The position numbers were made by a program, and so were the translations under genes. A stretch of DNA of 64,000 nt from Ga0077560 sp046330435. Its GTDB lineage: Bacteria > Actinomycetota > Thermoleophilia > Miltoncostaeales > Miltoncostaeaceae. The stretch is from assembly GCA_046330435.1 (NCBI GenBank), contig JAXLST010000009.1, positions 62,001-126,000 of the forward strand, given 5' to 3'. Numbering within the stretch: position 1 is the first letter of the stretch; each line of letters opens with the position of its first letter. Under the pieces are notes generated by a model. That model ran no database searches. It saw only the letters and a list, made by a program, of their open reading frames with translations, and was not told the DNA's origin. Below are positions 32,094 to 40,569 of this stretch, piece by piece.

Positions 32094-32975
32094 ATGCGGA
32101 TCGACGGGTTCGAGGACCGGCGGGTGCCGGTTCCCACCGCGGCGGGCACGGTGGCGGCGTGGATCGGCGGCGAGGGCCCGCCCCTGCTGCTGCTGCACGG
32201 GTACCCGCAGTGCCGGGCGATGTGGCACCTGGTGGCGCCGGAGCTCGCGGCGGACCGCACCGTGGTGGTGCCGGACCTGCGCGGGTACGGGGAGACCGGC
32301 ACCCCGGAGCCGGATGCGCCGGCCACGACCCACAGCAAGCGCGAGATGGCCGCCGACCAGGTCGCCCTCATGCGCGAGCTCGGCTTCGCGTCGTTCGACG
32401 TGGCGGGTCACGACCGCGGCGGGCGGGTGGCGCACCGCATGGCGCTCGACCACCCCGACGCGGTGCGTCGCGTCGCGGTGCTCGACATCCTCCCCACGCG
32501 GACCCTGCTGCGCGGCACGGACCTGGGCTTCGCCACCGCCTACTGGCACTGGTACTTCCTGGCGCAGGGCGGCGGGCTGCCCGAGAAGATGATCGGCGGC
32601 GACCCGGAGTGGTTCGTCCGGGAGATCATGCGCCGCTGGGCCGCGTACCCGGAGCGCCTGCACCCGGACGCCGTGGACGAGTACGTGCGCCGGTTCACGC
32701 CGTCGGTGGTCGCGGCGTCCTGCGCGGACTACCGGGCGGCGATCGGCCCGGACCTGGAGCACGACGACGCCGACGCCGAGGCCGGGCGCATGGTCGAACA
32801 GCCGCTGCTGGCGCTGTGGGGGAGCCGCGGGGCGATGGGCCGGATGTACGACGTGCTGGCCTCCTGGACCGCGGTGTGCCGGGACGCCACCGGGCACGCC
32901 GTCGACTCCGGGCACTTCCTGCCGGAGGAGGCCCCCGCCGAGACGGTCGCCGCCCTCACCGCGTTCTTCGCCTGA
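32094..32975 (+). CDS. Alpha/beta hydrolase of the fluoroacetate dehalogenase type
   Basis: 293 residues. Oxyanion loop HGYPQ, nucleophile in GHDRGGR (Asp107 with Arg108 and Arg111, the two carboxylate-binding arginines of fluoroacetate dehalogenase), acid Asp131 (VLDILPT), halide site WHWYF (His152, Trp153) with Tyr213, and catalytic His274 in SGHFLPEE. All positions that define fluoroacetate dehalogenases are present in order; the nucleophile is Asp, not Ser. It hydrolyses a carbon-halogen bond of small haloacids, or an epoxide in related enzymes; the former is favoured by the R-R and H-W-Y set. Confidence 0.85.
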   Translation: MRIDGFEDRRVPVPTAAGTVAAWIGGEGPPLLLLHGYPQCRAMWHLVAPELAADRTVVVPDLRGYGETGTPEPDAPATTHSKREMAADQVALMRELGFASFDVAGHDRGGRVAHRMALDHPDAVRRVAVLDILPTRTLLRGTDLGFATAYWHWYFLAQGGGLPEKMIGGDPEWFVREIMRRWAAYPERLHPDAVDEYVRRFTPSVVAASCADYRAAIGPDLEHDDADAEAGRMVEQPLLALWGSRGAMGRMYDVLASWTAVCRDATGHAVDSGHFLPEEAPAETVAALTAFFA

Positions 32976-32979
32976 CGGC

Positions 32980-34824
32980 TCAGCCCGGGGCGGGCGGCTG
33001 GGCCGTGCTGGTGCCGTCGGTCGTCGCCTGCCCGCCGCCGTCCCCGCCGGGTGACGCACCGCCGTCCGGCGCGTCCGGGGCGTCCGGGGCGGTGCCGCCG
33101 CCGGTGGTGGTGCCGGTGCCGGTGGGCCCGGTGCGCACCAGCCCGTTCTCCGGGCGGTACGTCCAGCGGTAGGTCTCGTCGCGCAGCAGCCTGCCGCCGC
33201 GGTACACCTTCCGGGTGTAGGAGATCGTGAAGCCCCCGGTGCCCATCGGCATGTCCACGACCTCCTCGCCGGGCGGCAGCGCCGGGTCGACCTCGGTCTT
33301 CACCTCGGGGTCCACGGGGTCGGTGGGCTCGCCGCTGGTGGTCTCCACCCGGCGGTCGAGGGGGTCCGAGTACATGCGCACGGTCACGCTGTCGGACGTC
33401 GCGGAGGCCGCCACGTACACGGCCGCGGGCCAGTCGTTGCGGATGACGAGCTCGGGGCCGCCCCAGGACAGCGTCGCCTCGCGGCCCATCGGATAGCGCG
33501 AGATGTAGAACTCGTGCGGGGTGTGGGTGACGATGTCCAGCCCCGCGAAGAAGGCGGCGTTGAAGAGGGTGGTGGCGACCTGGCTCACCCCGCCGCCGAC
33601 GGCCTCCTCGAACTTGCCGCCCGCGATCTGCGGGGCCGACACGAACCCGCGCTCCAGGGTGCGCTGGCCCAGGACCTCGTTGAGCGACAGCCGCCCGCCC
33701 GGGGCGATGATCTGGCCGTCGAGCAGCTGCACGGCGCGCTGGATGTTCGTCACGCGCGGCTGGCAGCAGGCGTACGGGGTGGTGAACTCGCTCACCTGGC
33801 GGGTGATGCCCAGCTGCCGCAGGTCGGCGGCCGTGCGGTCGGGCTGGACGGTCCGCACGACGAGCCGCACGGTCGCCCCCGGCGCGGCGGCGAGCAGGGC
33901 GCGCGCCATGGCGTCGTCGTCGATCCCGCGCCCCGGCCGGCCGTCGACGATGTCGACCACCTGGCCTCGGGGCACGATGCGGGCGTTGCGCACCCCGCGC
34001 TCCACGCCGCCGAACCGCTCGCGCAGGACCGCGCCCACCGCGTCGGGGTCCAGCCGCACCTCCAGGCGCGGGGCGACGGCCCGGAACCGCAGCGCGGCGC
34101 GCATCTGGGCGGCGCTGAACCGCAGCAGCCCCCCGGGGCCCCGCACGGCGGGCGGCGCGTCCAGCAGGGCCTGCGCCTCGGCCTTGGCGCGCCGGGCCTC
34201 GTCGACGCTCACCTGGGCGGGCTGCTCGCTCACGGGCAGGGAGATGCGCGACGGCAGGGTGGAGAGCGCCGCGATGAGCCGGGCCTCGTCCATCCCGCGG
34301 CCGGACCGCCCGGCGACCACCCTCAGCCCGGTGTCCGTGACCTCCACCGTCGCCGGCCGGGGCCGCCGCCCCAGGCGGCTCTGCACGCGGTCGACCAGCA
34401 GCTCGACGCCGTCGTCGTCCAGGTTCCAGCGCAGGGGCACGCGCTTGCCGCCGCCCAGCCCGACGGCCGCGAGCAAGCGGCTGCGGAAGCTGTCGGAGTC
34501 CTGCGCCGCACGCAGGGCCTCGTCGATGCGCGGCCGGGCGCCCAGCACCGACGGCGCGATCCGGACGGCGAACCCGGGCCGGTCGGGGGTGACCACCGAC
34601 ACCACGCCCTCGCCCAGCACCGTCTTGGCGTGCCGGCGCAGCGCCGACCGGGCCACCTCGACGCGCAGGCCGCCCACGTCGAGGCCTCCGATGCTCACGC
34701 CGTCGGGGATCCGGGTGGCGTCGTCACGGGCGGCGGCCAGCGCCCCGGCGAGCAGACCCAGGCCGCCGATCGCCAGGGCGGTGGCCAGCAGGATCCGTCC
34801 TCGTGTGCGTCGTCCTCGCATCAT
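32980..34824 (-). CDS. VanW family protein with peptidoglycan-binding-like repeats and G5-like tail
   Basis: 614 residues. Basic N-terminus and one membrane helix (ILLATALAIGGLGLLAGALA), two PG_binding_4-like domains (starting IPDGVSIGGLDVGGL and again near residue 215), then the VanW domain: YACCQPRVTNIQRAVQLL, GRLSLNEVLGQRT, GGGVSQVATTLFNAAFFAGL, THTPHEFYISRYPMGREAT. A G5-like beta module and a Pro/Thr/Gly-rich tail follow. Outer-surface, cell-wall-linked, exact role unknown. TAGCGT nine bases before the ATG pair at 34824/34821. Confidence 0.9.
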   Translation of the reverse strand: MMRGRRTRGRILLATALAIGGLGLLAGALAAARDDATRIPDGVSIGGLDVGGLRVEVARSALRRHAKTVLGEGVVSVVTPDRPGFAVRIAPSVLGARPRIDEALRAAQDSDSFRSRLLAAVGLGGGKRVPLRWNLDDDGVELLVDRVQSRLGRRPRPATVEVTDTGLRVVAGRSGRGMDEARLIAALSTLPSRISLPVSEQPAQVSVDEARRAKAEAQALLDAPPAVRGPGGLLRFSAAQMRAALRFRAVAPRLEVRLDPDAVGAVLRERFGGVERGVRNARIVPRGQVVDIVDGRPGRGIDDDAMARALLAAAPGATVRLVVRTVQPDRTAADLRQLGITRQVSEFTTPYACCQPRVTNIQRAVQLLDGQIIAPGGRLSLNEVLGQRTLERGFVSAPQIAGGKFEEAVGGGVSQVATTLFNAAFFAGLDIVTHTPHEFYISRYPMGREATLSWGGPELVIRNDWPAAVYVAASATSDSVTVRMYSDPLDRRVETTSGEPTDPVDPEVKTEVDPALPPGEEVVDMPMGTGGFTISYTRKVYRGGRLLRDETYRWTYRPENGLVRTGPTGTGTTTGGGTAPDAPDAPDGGASPGGDGGGQATTDGTSTAQPPAPG

Positions 34825-34833
34825 GCGGTGTGA

Positions 34834-34839
34834 ACGCTA
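34834..34839 (-). promoter_or_regulatory. -10 element TAGCGT of the VanW gene
   Basis: Nine bases before ATG 34824 on the minus strand. The remaining gap up to 35017 holds no gene, only the hairpin at 34978-35013 and a short CGCCAT/ATGGCG repeat near 34930. Confidence 0.45.
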
Positions 34840-34977
34840 CGCCGGGCCGACCGCGACCTGCGTGCAGACGTGGTGCCCCGGCCCTCCCCGATGGTCGGGG
34901 GCGGCGGCGAACACGACCGCCAGATCCCGCGCCATGCGTGATGGCGGGTCCCCCGGCCGTGCCGATACCCACCATGC

Positions 34978-35013
34978 GGGGCGCCGCCGCCTCGGGGGTC
35001 GGCGCGGCGCCCC
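34978..35013. terminator. Hairpin after the Crp/Fnr gene
   Basis: GGGGCGCCGC (34978-34987) pairs perfectly with GCGGCGCCCC (35004-35013). It stands just past the end of the minus-strand regulator gene. The T-rich bases (TTCTTC) flank it on the plus side only, so its strength as a minus-strand terminator is uncertain. Confidence 0.5.
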
Positions 35014-35017
35014 TTCT

Positions 35018-35707
35018 TCAGCTCCCGGAGCCGGGCCCGTCCTCCAGGCCCCGCAGGATCGTCACCGTGCGGTTGTGCACGTGGATCTCGCCCTGCTCCT
35101 GCAGCCGGCCCATCGCGAGCGTCACGGTCTCGCGCACCGCCCCCACCATGTTCGCGAGCTCCTGGTGGGTGAGGCGCAGGTCCAGGCGGATGCCGTCGGG
35201 GGTGACCCGGCCCCACCGCAGGGCGAGCTGGTGGAGCTTGCGCAGCACCCGGCGCTCGACGCTGGGCTCCAGCGAGATGGCGATCGCGAGCTCCCGCTCC
35301 GCGACCTGGGCGGAGAGCAGGTGCACGACGTTCTCGCCCAGGACCGGCTGGGCGATCCACGTGCGCAGCCGGGCGGCGTCCACCAGGACCAGGCTGGACG
35401 CGTCGATCGCCCGGCAGCGCATCGACGGGCCCACCGACGCCCAGCTCTGGACGGGCCGCACCAGCAGGTCGCCCTCCTCCACCAGGCCGATCACGCGGGG
35501 GTGGTCGGTCACCCCGGTGAACTCCAGGGCGAGGCGGCCGCGCACCAGCACGCAGCAGCTGGCGTCGGTGCTGGAGACGTCGAAGGCCATGCCGGGCTCC
35601 AGGTCCAGCTGGCGCAGCCCGGAGAGCATGTCGCGCACGAGGTCCGGCGCGCAGCCCTGGAAGAGCTCGAGTCCGGTGGCGAGTGCGGGGTCGGCCGGCC
35701 GGGTCAT
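35018..35707 (-). CDS. Crp/Fnr family transcriptional regulator
   Basis: 229 residues: N-terminal cyclic-nucleotide-binding-like beta-roll (LVRGRLALEFTGVTDHPRVI GLVEEGDLL), long dimer helix, and C-terminal winged helix DLRLTHQELANMVGAVRETVTLAMGRL. The beta-roll lacks the RxS phosphate-binding pattern of true cAMP receptors, so the signal is unknown. ATG 35707 overlaps the CPBP protease stop as ATGA, coupling the two genes. Confidence 0.85.
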   Translation of the reverse strand: MTRPADPALATGLELFQGCAPDLVRDMLSGLRQLDLEPGMAFDVSSTDASCCVLVRGRLALEFTGVTDHPRVIGLVEEGDLLVRPVQSWASVGPSMRCRAIDASSLVLVDAARLRTWIAQPVLGENVVHLLSAQVAERELAIAISLEPSVERRVLRKLHQLALRWGRVTPDGIRLDLRLTHQELANMVGAVRETVTLAMGRLQEQGEIHVHNRTVTILRGLEDGPGSGS

Positions 35708-36477
35708 CCCTGCGCGACGAGCGCGATGCTCGCGACGATGTTGACGGTGGCGTGCGCGGCGACCGACGCCCAGTACCCCCGCCACCGGTAGAGCCATGCC
35801 AGGCCGATGCCCACCACCACCAGGGCGATCCACCGGGGCCAGAACAGGTCGATCCAGGCGTCCAGGTGGACGCTGCCGAAGATGAGCCCGCTGACGACCG
35901 CGGCGGGCCAGAAGCCCATGCGGCGCACCAGCGCCCGCAGGAGCAGCACCCGGAACACGAGCTCCTCGCCCAGCGGTGCGAGCACCACCAGGGCGAACAC
36001 CGTGAGCACCGCGCCCCACGCGCCGGGGCCCAGGGTCTGCTGGGTGTCGTCGAGCCGGCCCTCCAGGCCCGGGTCGATCTGCATGCCCAGCACGATGATC
36101 ACGCCCGCGGTGATGACCATGCCGATGCCGAGGTTGAGGCCGTGCAGGAGGGCCCCGCGCAGGCTGTGCTTGCGTGCGAGCGCGATGCGGCGCTCGTGCT
36201 CCGGCAGCCGCATGAGCAGCGCCAGGCCGAACCCCAGGATGGCGGCGCCCCCGACGACGACGGCGACCGTCCCGATGGCGTCCTCGTGCTCGTCGCCGAA
36301 CGCCGCGAACCCCACGCCCGCGACCACGAAGAGCACCACGAACGCCAGCAGGACCGCGCCGGGCGGCGACAGGACCCGCCACCAGAACCCCGGCGACCGC
36401 GGCACGCCGGCGCGCGGCGGCGGCAGGACGCCCGGCGGCGGGGGGAGCGGTGGGGGTGGCGGGTACGGGGACTCCAC
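35704..36477 (-). CDS. CPBP family intramembrane metalloprotease
   Basis: 257 residues from GTG 36477, a start supported by TATCAT eight bases upstream. Pro-rich cytoplasmic N-terminus, then about eight membrane helices. Catalytic motifs of the CAAX/Bacteriocin-processing group: GEELVFRVLLLRAL (EExxxR), IFGSVHL (FxxxH) and SVAAHATVN. Cleaves within or near the membrane; substrate unknown. Precedes a Crp/Fnr regulator with coupled translation. Confidence 0.9.
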   Translation of the reverse strand: MESPYPPPPPLPPPPGVLPPPRAGVPRSPGFWWRVLSPPGAVLLAFVVLFVVAGVGFAAFGDEHEDAIGTVAVVVGGAAILGFGLALLMRLPEHERRIALARKHSLRGALLHGLNLGIGMVITAGVIIVLGMQIDPGLEGRLDDTQQTLGPGAWGAVLTVFALVVLAPLGEELVFRVLLLRALVRRMGFWPAAVVSGLIFGSVHLDAWIDLFWPRWIALVVVGIGLAWLYRWRGYWASVAAHATVNIVASIALVAQG

Positions 36478-36485
36478 TGCGGTCG

Positions 36486-36491
36486 ATGATA
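36486..36491 (-). promoter_or_regulatory. -10 element TATCAT of the CPBP/Crp operon
   Basis: Eight bases before GTG 36477 on the minus strand. Confidence 0.5.
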
Positions 36492-36548
36492 CGAGGCGCG
36501 GGGCGCCCCGCGCCGGGGGTGCGGTGGCGGTCGTCCGGGTCGCCCCGG

Positions 36549-36554
36549 TACCAT
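36549..36554 (+). promoter_or_regulatory. -10-like TACCAT of scpA
   Basis: Nine bases before the scpA ATG at 36564; the four genes to 38992 overlap and probably form one transcript. Confidence 0.45.
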
Positions 36555-36563
36555 CGCCGCGGC

Positions 36564-37298
36564 ATGCCCGCCCTCTCACGCGACCCGCTGCGCCTGCCCC
36601 TCGAGCTCGACCTGTTCGAGGGGCCGCTCGACCTGCTCCTCACGCTGGTCCTGCGGGAGGAGGTCGACCTCGCCGAGCTCCCGCTCGCCGAGGTGGTCGG
36701 CGCGACCCTCGACGGCGGCGAGCCGTGGGACCCGCCCACGGCGGGGGAGCTCATCCTGCTGCTCGCCGCGGTGGCCGAGCTGAAGGCCCGGCGCCTGGTG
36801 GGCGACGACGACGAGGAACTGGTCCCGGACCCGGAGGCCGAGGAGGTGCGCGAGCGCCTCGCGCAGCGCCTCATCGCCTACGCGCCCTTCCAGCGGGCGG
36901 CGGCCTGGCTCGCCGAGCAGGACGGCGTGGACGGCGCGGTGCGGTACCGGCGGGTGCCCCTGGGCGCGGCGGCCGCGGAGGCCGTGCGGGACGACCCGGC
37001 CGAGCTGGCCGCCGCGATGGCGCAGCTGCTGCGCGAGCCGCCGGCGCCGTCGCTGGCGCACCTCAACCGCATGCGCGTCAACGTGGGCGAGCTGGTCGCG
37101 CGGCTGCGCGGCCTGCTGAGCCGGTCGGGCACCGCCAGCTACGAGCGCATGACCGAGGGCGCCGGCGCGCTGGAGCAGGGGATGACCCTGCTGGCGTGCC
37201 TGGAGCTCGCCCGGCGCGGCGAGGCGACGCTGCACCAGCCGGTCCCGTTCGGGGACATCGCGGTGCGGGCCACCGGCCCCAAGGCGCCGCCGTCGTGA
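36564..37298 (+). CDS. scpA: Segregation and condensation protein A (kleisin)
   Basis: Kleisin subunit of the SMC complex, 244 residues. N-terminal SMC-neck-binding helix LPLELDLFEGPLDLLLTLVL, acidic middle, and the C-terminal winged helix (MTLLACLELARRGEATLHQP, PFGDIAVR). Overlaps scpB as GTGA. Coordinates chromosome compaction with ScpB. Confidence 0.95.
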   Translation: MPALSRDPLRLPLELDLFEGPLDLLLTLVLREEVDLAELPLAEVVGATLDGGEPWDPPTAGELILLLAAVAELKARRLVGDDDEELVPDPEAEEVRERLAQRLIAYAPFQRAAAWLAEQDGVDGAVRYRRVPLGAAAAEAVRDDPAELAAAMAQLLREPPAPSLAHLNRMRVNVGELVARLRGLLSRSGTASYERMTEGAGALEQGMTLLACLELARRGEATLHQPVPFGDIAVRATGPKAPPS

Positions 37299-37870
37299 GC
37301 GAGCTGCCCCGCCAGGTCGAGGCGCTGCTGTTCATCAGCCCCGAGCCCCTTCCGGTGGACCGCCTGTGCGAGCTCACCGGCGAGGAGGCCGAGCCTGTGC
37401 GCCGCGCGCTGGTGGAGCTCGCCGAGCGGCACGGGCCGGGGGCGGCCCTGGAGGTGGCCGAGGTGGCCGGCGGGTACGCGCTGCGCGTGCGCGCCGACCT
37501 GGGCGAGGTGTGCGACCGGCTGCGCGCCCGGCCGCCGGAGGACCGGCTGTCACCCGCGGCCCTCGAGACGCTCGCGGTGGTCGCCTACATGGAGCCCATC
37601 TCCCGCCCCGAGATCGGCCGGCTGCGCGGCGTGTCGGCCGACGCCACCGTGGCGGGCCTGCTGGAGCGCGGCCTGCTGGAGGAGGCGGGGCGGCCGGGGG
37701 AGGGCGGGGCCATGCGGTACCGCACCACCCGGGCCTTCCAGGAGCGCTTCGGCCTGCGCGGCCCGCGGGACCTCCCGCAGCTTGAGCGGTTCGAGCTCAC
37801 CGGCCCGGAGGCCGACGCGGTGCGCCGGCGCCTGGCCGAGGCGGGGCACATGAGCGACGCCGATGGGTGA
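37295..37870 (+). CDS. scpB: Segregation and condensation protein B
   Basis: 191 residues, two winged-helix domains. QVEALLFISPEPLPVDRLCEL at the start; SPAALETLAVVAYMEPISRPEI and RLRGVSADATVAGLLERGLL with YRTTRAFQERFGL in the second, the standard ScpB pattern. Dimer that binds the ScpA kleisin. rluB begins eight bases before its end. Confidence 0.95.
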   Translation: MSELPRQVEALLFISPEPLPVDRLCELTGEEAEPVRRALVELAERHGPGAALEVAEVAGGYALRVRADLGEVCDRLRARPPEDRLSPAALETLAVVAYMEPISRPEIGRLRGVSADATVAGLLERGLLEEAGRPGEGGAMRYRTTRAFQERFGLRGPRDLPQLERFELTGPEADAVRRRLAEAGHMSDADG

Positions 37871-38624
37871 GATCGAGCGCTGGCCCGCACCGGGCACGCG
37901 CATCCACCGGGCGCTGGCCCAGGCCGGCGTCGCCAGCCGGCGGCGTGCCGAGGAGCTGGTCGCCGAGGGGCGGGTCACCGTGAACGGCGCCGTCGCCGTC
38001 ATCGGCCAGCCGGTCGGGCCGGGCGACACGATCGCCGTGGACGGCCGTCCGGTGCGGCCGGAGCCGGTGCGCGTCCTGCTGCTGAACAAGCCTCGCGGCG
38101 TGGTCACCACGGTCAGCGACCCGCAGGGCCGGCGGACGGTGCTGGACGACCTGCCGGACGACGTCCGCCTGTTCCCGGTGGGGCGGCTCGACATCGACAC
38201 CACCGGCGTCCTGCTGCTCACCAACGACGGCGAGCTCACCAACCGCCTGCTCCACCCGCGCGGCAAGGTCGCGAAGGTCTACGAGGCGCTCGTGGACGGC
38301 CGGGTCTCCTCCGAGACGCTTCGGGTCCTCCGCTCCGGGGTCGAGCTGGAGGACGGCATGACCCACCCGGCGCGCGTGGAGCCCATGGAGCGCCAGCACC
38401 CGGGCGGGACGTGGCTGCGGCTGGAGATCACCGAGGGGCGGAACCGCATCGTCAAGCGCATGTGCACCGCCGTGGGGCATCCGGTCATGCGCCTGCACCG
38501 CGCGCGGTTCGCGGGCCTCGGGACGCAGGGTATGAAGCCCGGCGAGTGGCGGGTGCTCACGGCTGACGAGCTCCGGCGGGTGCGCCGGGCGGCCGGGCTG
38601 GACGGGGAGAAGGAGGCCGCGTGA
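37863..38624 (+). CDS. rluB: RsuA/RluB-family rRNA pseudouridine synthase
   Basis: 253 residues. S4 RNA-binding domain RIHRALAQAGVASRRRAEEL with VTVNGAV, then synthase core LLNKPRGVVTT, the catalytic-aspartate motif VGRLDIDTTGVLLLTNDGEL and RNRIVKRMCTAVGHPVMRL. By family it converts a 23S (RluB) or 16S (RsuA) uridine; the scpAB-rluB neighbourhood, common in Gram-positives, favours RluB. ATG 37863 in scpB's end. Confidence 0.93.
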   Translation: MGEIERWPAPGTRIHRALAQAGVASRRRAEELVAEGRVTVNGAVAVIGQPVGPGDTIAVDGRPVRPEPVRVLLLNKPRGVVTTVSDPQGRRTVLDDLPDDVRLFPVGRLDIDTTGVLLLTNDGELTNRLLHPRGKVAKVYEALVDGRVSSETLRVLRSGVELEDGMTHPARVEPMERQHPGGTWLRLEITEGRNRIVKRMCTAVGHPVMRLHRARFAGLGTQGMKPGEWRVLTADELRRVRRAAGLDGEKEAA

Positions 38625-38992
38625 ACACGCCGTCAGTGCTCCGCGCCGTGCGCGGCGCGATCACCGTGGACGCCGACACCCCGGAGGACATCCGGGAGGG
38701 CACGACCGAGCTCATGACCGCGCTCCTGGAGCGCAACGCGCTCGAGGCGCCGGAGATGGTCTCGATCCTGTTCACGCTCACCCCGGACCTGCGGGCGGAG
38801 TTCCCGGCGGTCGCCGCCCGGGAGATGGGGCTGTCGTCGGTGCCGCTGCTGTGCGCCGGCGAGATCGACGTGCCCGGCGCCATGCGGCGCTGCATCCGGG
38901 TCATGGTCCACTGCTACATGCCCCAGCAGCGGCCGGTGCGCCATGTGTACCTCCGGGAGGCCCGTCAGCTTCGGACGGACCTCCCGGAGTAG
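38621..38992 (+). CDS. aroH: Chorismate mutase, AroH type
   Basis: Turns chorismate into prephenate. 123 residues, the trimeric AroH fold of Bacillus. RAVRGAITVDADTPEDI (Arg of the active site), TTELMTALLERN, MVSILFTLTPDL, FPAVAAREMGLSSVPLLCAGEI and CIRVMVHCYMPQQRPVRHVYL, with the conserved arginines and HVYL. GTG 38621 overlaps rluB as GTGA. It feeds the prephenate dehydrogenase at 45755. Confidence 0.95.
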   Translation: MNTPSVLRAVRGAITVDADTPEDIREGTTELMTALLERNALEAPEMVSILFTLTPDLRAEFPAVAAREMGLSSVPLLCAGEIDVPGAMRRCIRVMVHCYMPQQRPVRHVYLREARQLRTDLPE

Positions 38993-39059
38993 CCGCTCCG
39001 GCGGGGGGTCGGGCGGACTTGGCACCTTTTTCGACGTTCGGCAGGCGAACTTGACCGCT

Positions 39060-39755
39060 GTGACGCGCCTGGGCGCCGTCGTGCTCGTTGCCCTTGCGGT
39101 CGCGGGAATACCGTCATTCATCACCGGTGCGGGCACGCGGTTCACGCCGTGCCCGGGGGCCGCCGGGGAGGCGTGTGCGCGCATCGGCGGGGACGGCCCC
39201 CCGGTGCGCCTGGCGTACGTGCCGGGCGCCCGCACGGCGGTGCTGCCGGCCCGCCTGGCGGTCGTGTTCGGCGCGTCCGCGGAGACCGTCCCCGAGGTGC
39301 TGCGGCAGGCCGTGCTGCGCGTCGAGGCGGCCGCGGACGTGCCCCGCGCCCTGGAGTCGCTCGACCGGCCGGCGATCGTCGCCGGCGGCCCGGGCGACAC
39401 CGGGGCCGTGTTCGCGGCCGCCCGGGCGCCGGGCGTCGACGGCGTGGTCCTGGTCGACCCGGAGGGGACGGCCCGCCCGCCGGGGCCGCCCCTGGGGGTC
39501 TCGATGCTCCTCGTGGCCGAACGGCCACCGCCGCGGGCGCTCCTCGCGTCGTCCGTGCGGCCGCTGGTGCTGCTGCGCCGCCCGGGGGTGTCCAACGACT
39601 GCACGCGGCGGGTACTCGCGGGCTTCGCCCGGGACCCGCTGGCCCCCGCCCGGACGTCACGGACTGCCGCTGAGGCGCGGCGCCCCGCCGGGGGCGCCGC
39701 GGCCATCATGCGTCGATGTCGAGCCCCAGGTCCAGCGTCGGGGCGCTGTGGGTGA
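39060..39755 (+). CDS. Secreted or membrane-anchored protein, unknown function
   Basis: 231 residues from GTG 39060 (TTG 39051 is the alternative). Hydrophobic start LGAVVLVALAVAGIPSFI is a signal peptide or anchor. After it: FTPCPGAAGEACARIGG (two cysteines, likely disulfide), LAVVFGASAETVPEVLRQ, PAIVAGGPGDTGAVFAA, DGVVLVDPEG, resembling a decayed alpha/beta-hydrolase layout without a convincing catalytic set. Its last 50 bases overlap the end of nadC, convergent; the codon-like character weakens there, so the real end may be earlier. No family recognised. Confidence 0.5.
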   Translation: MTRLGAVVLVALAVAGIPSFITGAGTRFTPCPGAAGEACARIGGDGPPVRLAYVPGARTAVLPARLAVVFGASAETVPEVLRQAVLRVEAAADVPRALESLDRPAIVAGGPGDTGAVFAAARAPGVDGVVLVDPEGTARPPGPPLGVSMLLVAERPPPRALLASSVRPLVLLRRPGVSNDCTRRVLAGFARDPLAPARTSRTAAEARRPAGGAAAIMRRCRAPGPASGRCG

Positions 39756-40569
39756 GGGCGCCGACGCTCACCGCGTCCACCCCGCAGCGGGCGTGCTCGG
39801 CGGCGCGCTCCAGCGTCATGCGGCCGGACGCCTCGAGCCTCGCGCGGCCGGCGACCAGGGCCACCGCCTCCCGGGTGGTGGCGGGGTCCATGTTGTCGAG
39901 GAGGATCCAGTCGGCGCCCGCGGCCAGCGCGGTGCGCACGCCGTCGAGGTCGTCGGCCTCCACCTCCACCAGCAGGTTAGGCCACCGCTCCCGCGAGGCC
40001 GCCACGGCGTCGGCGAGGCCGGCACCGGCGATGGCCAGGTGGTTGTCCTTCACCAGGACCCGGTCGAACAGGCCGCGGCGGTGGTTGGTGCCGCCGCCGG
40101 CGGCCACGGCCGCCTTCTCCAGGTCGCGCAGGCCCGGGGTGGTCTTGCGCGTGTCCAGGACCTGCGCGGGTGCGCACGCCTGCACGAACGCCCGGGTCAT
40201 CGTGGCGATCCCCGAGAGCCGGCACAGGAGGTTGAGCAGGGTCCGCTCGGCGGCGAGGACGTTCCGGGCGGGGCCGGTGATGTCGGCCACCACCGTGCCC
40301 GGCGCCAGCGCGTCACCGTCGGCGAGGTGCCAGGAGCCCTCCACGCCGGTCTGGCGCAGCACCTCCTCGCCCGCGCGACGCCCGGCGAGCACGCCGTCCT
40401 GGCGGGAGACGATGCGGGCGGTGGTGACCGCCGACTCCGGGATGAGGAGCTGCGAGGTCACGTCGCCCCGGTCCCCGAGGTCCTCGGCGAGGGCCATGCG
40501 GACCACGTCGCGGACGCCCGGCCCGGCGACGCCGGCGAGCATCTGGGGCGAGGAGGCGACGATGCTCAT
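39706..40569 (-). CDS. nadC: Nicotinate-nucleotide pyrophosphorylase NadC
   Basis: Makes nicotinate mononucleotide from quinolinate and PRPP. 287 residues. ALAEDLGDRGDVTSQLL, NLLCRLSGIATMTR, LDTRKTTPGLRDLEKAAVAAGGGTNHR, RVLVKDNHL, VEVEADDLDG, LLDNMDP, LEASGRMTLE and VDAVSVGALTHS, all family motifs. ATG 40569 overlaps the nadA stop (ATGA). Last gene of the nadBAC operon. Confidence 0.97.
   Translation of the reverse strand: MSIVASSPQMLAGVAGPGVRDVVRMALAEDLGDRGDVTSQLLIPESAVTTARIVSRQDGVLAGRRAGEEVLRQTGVEGSWHLADGDALAPGTVVADITGPARNVLAAERTLLNLLCRLSGIATMTRAFVQACAPAQVLDTRKTTPGLRDLEKAAVAAGGGTNHRRGLFDRVLVKDNHLAIAGAGLADAVAASRERWPNLLVEVEADDLDGVRTALAAGADWILLDNMDPATTREAVALVAGRARLEASGRMTLERAAEHARCGVDAVSVGALTHSAPTLDLGLDIDA

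Noticed and set aside
34925..34950. CGCCAT/ATGGCG inverted repeat between the VanW and Crp genes as an operator
   Set aside because: Only six bases per arm in a GC-rich gap and not placed at a promoter; likely chance.
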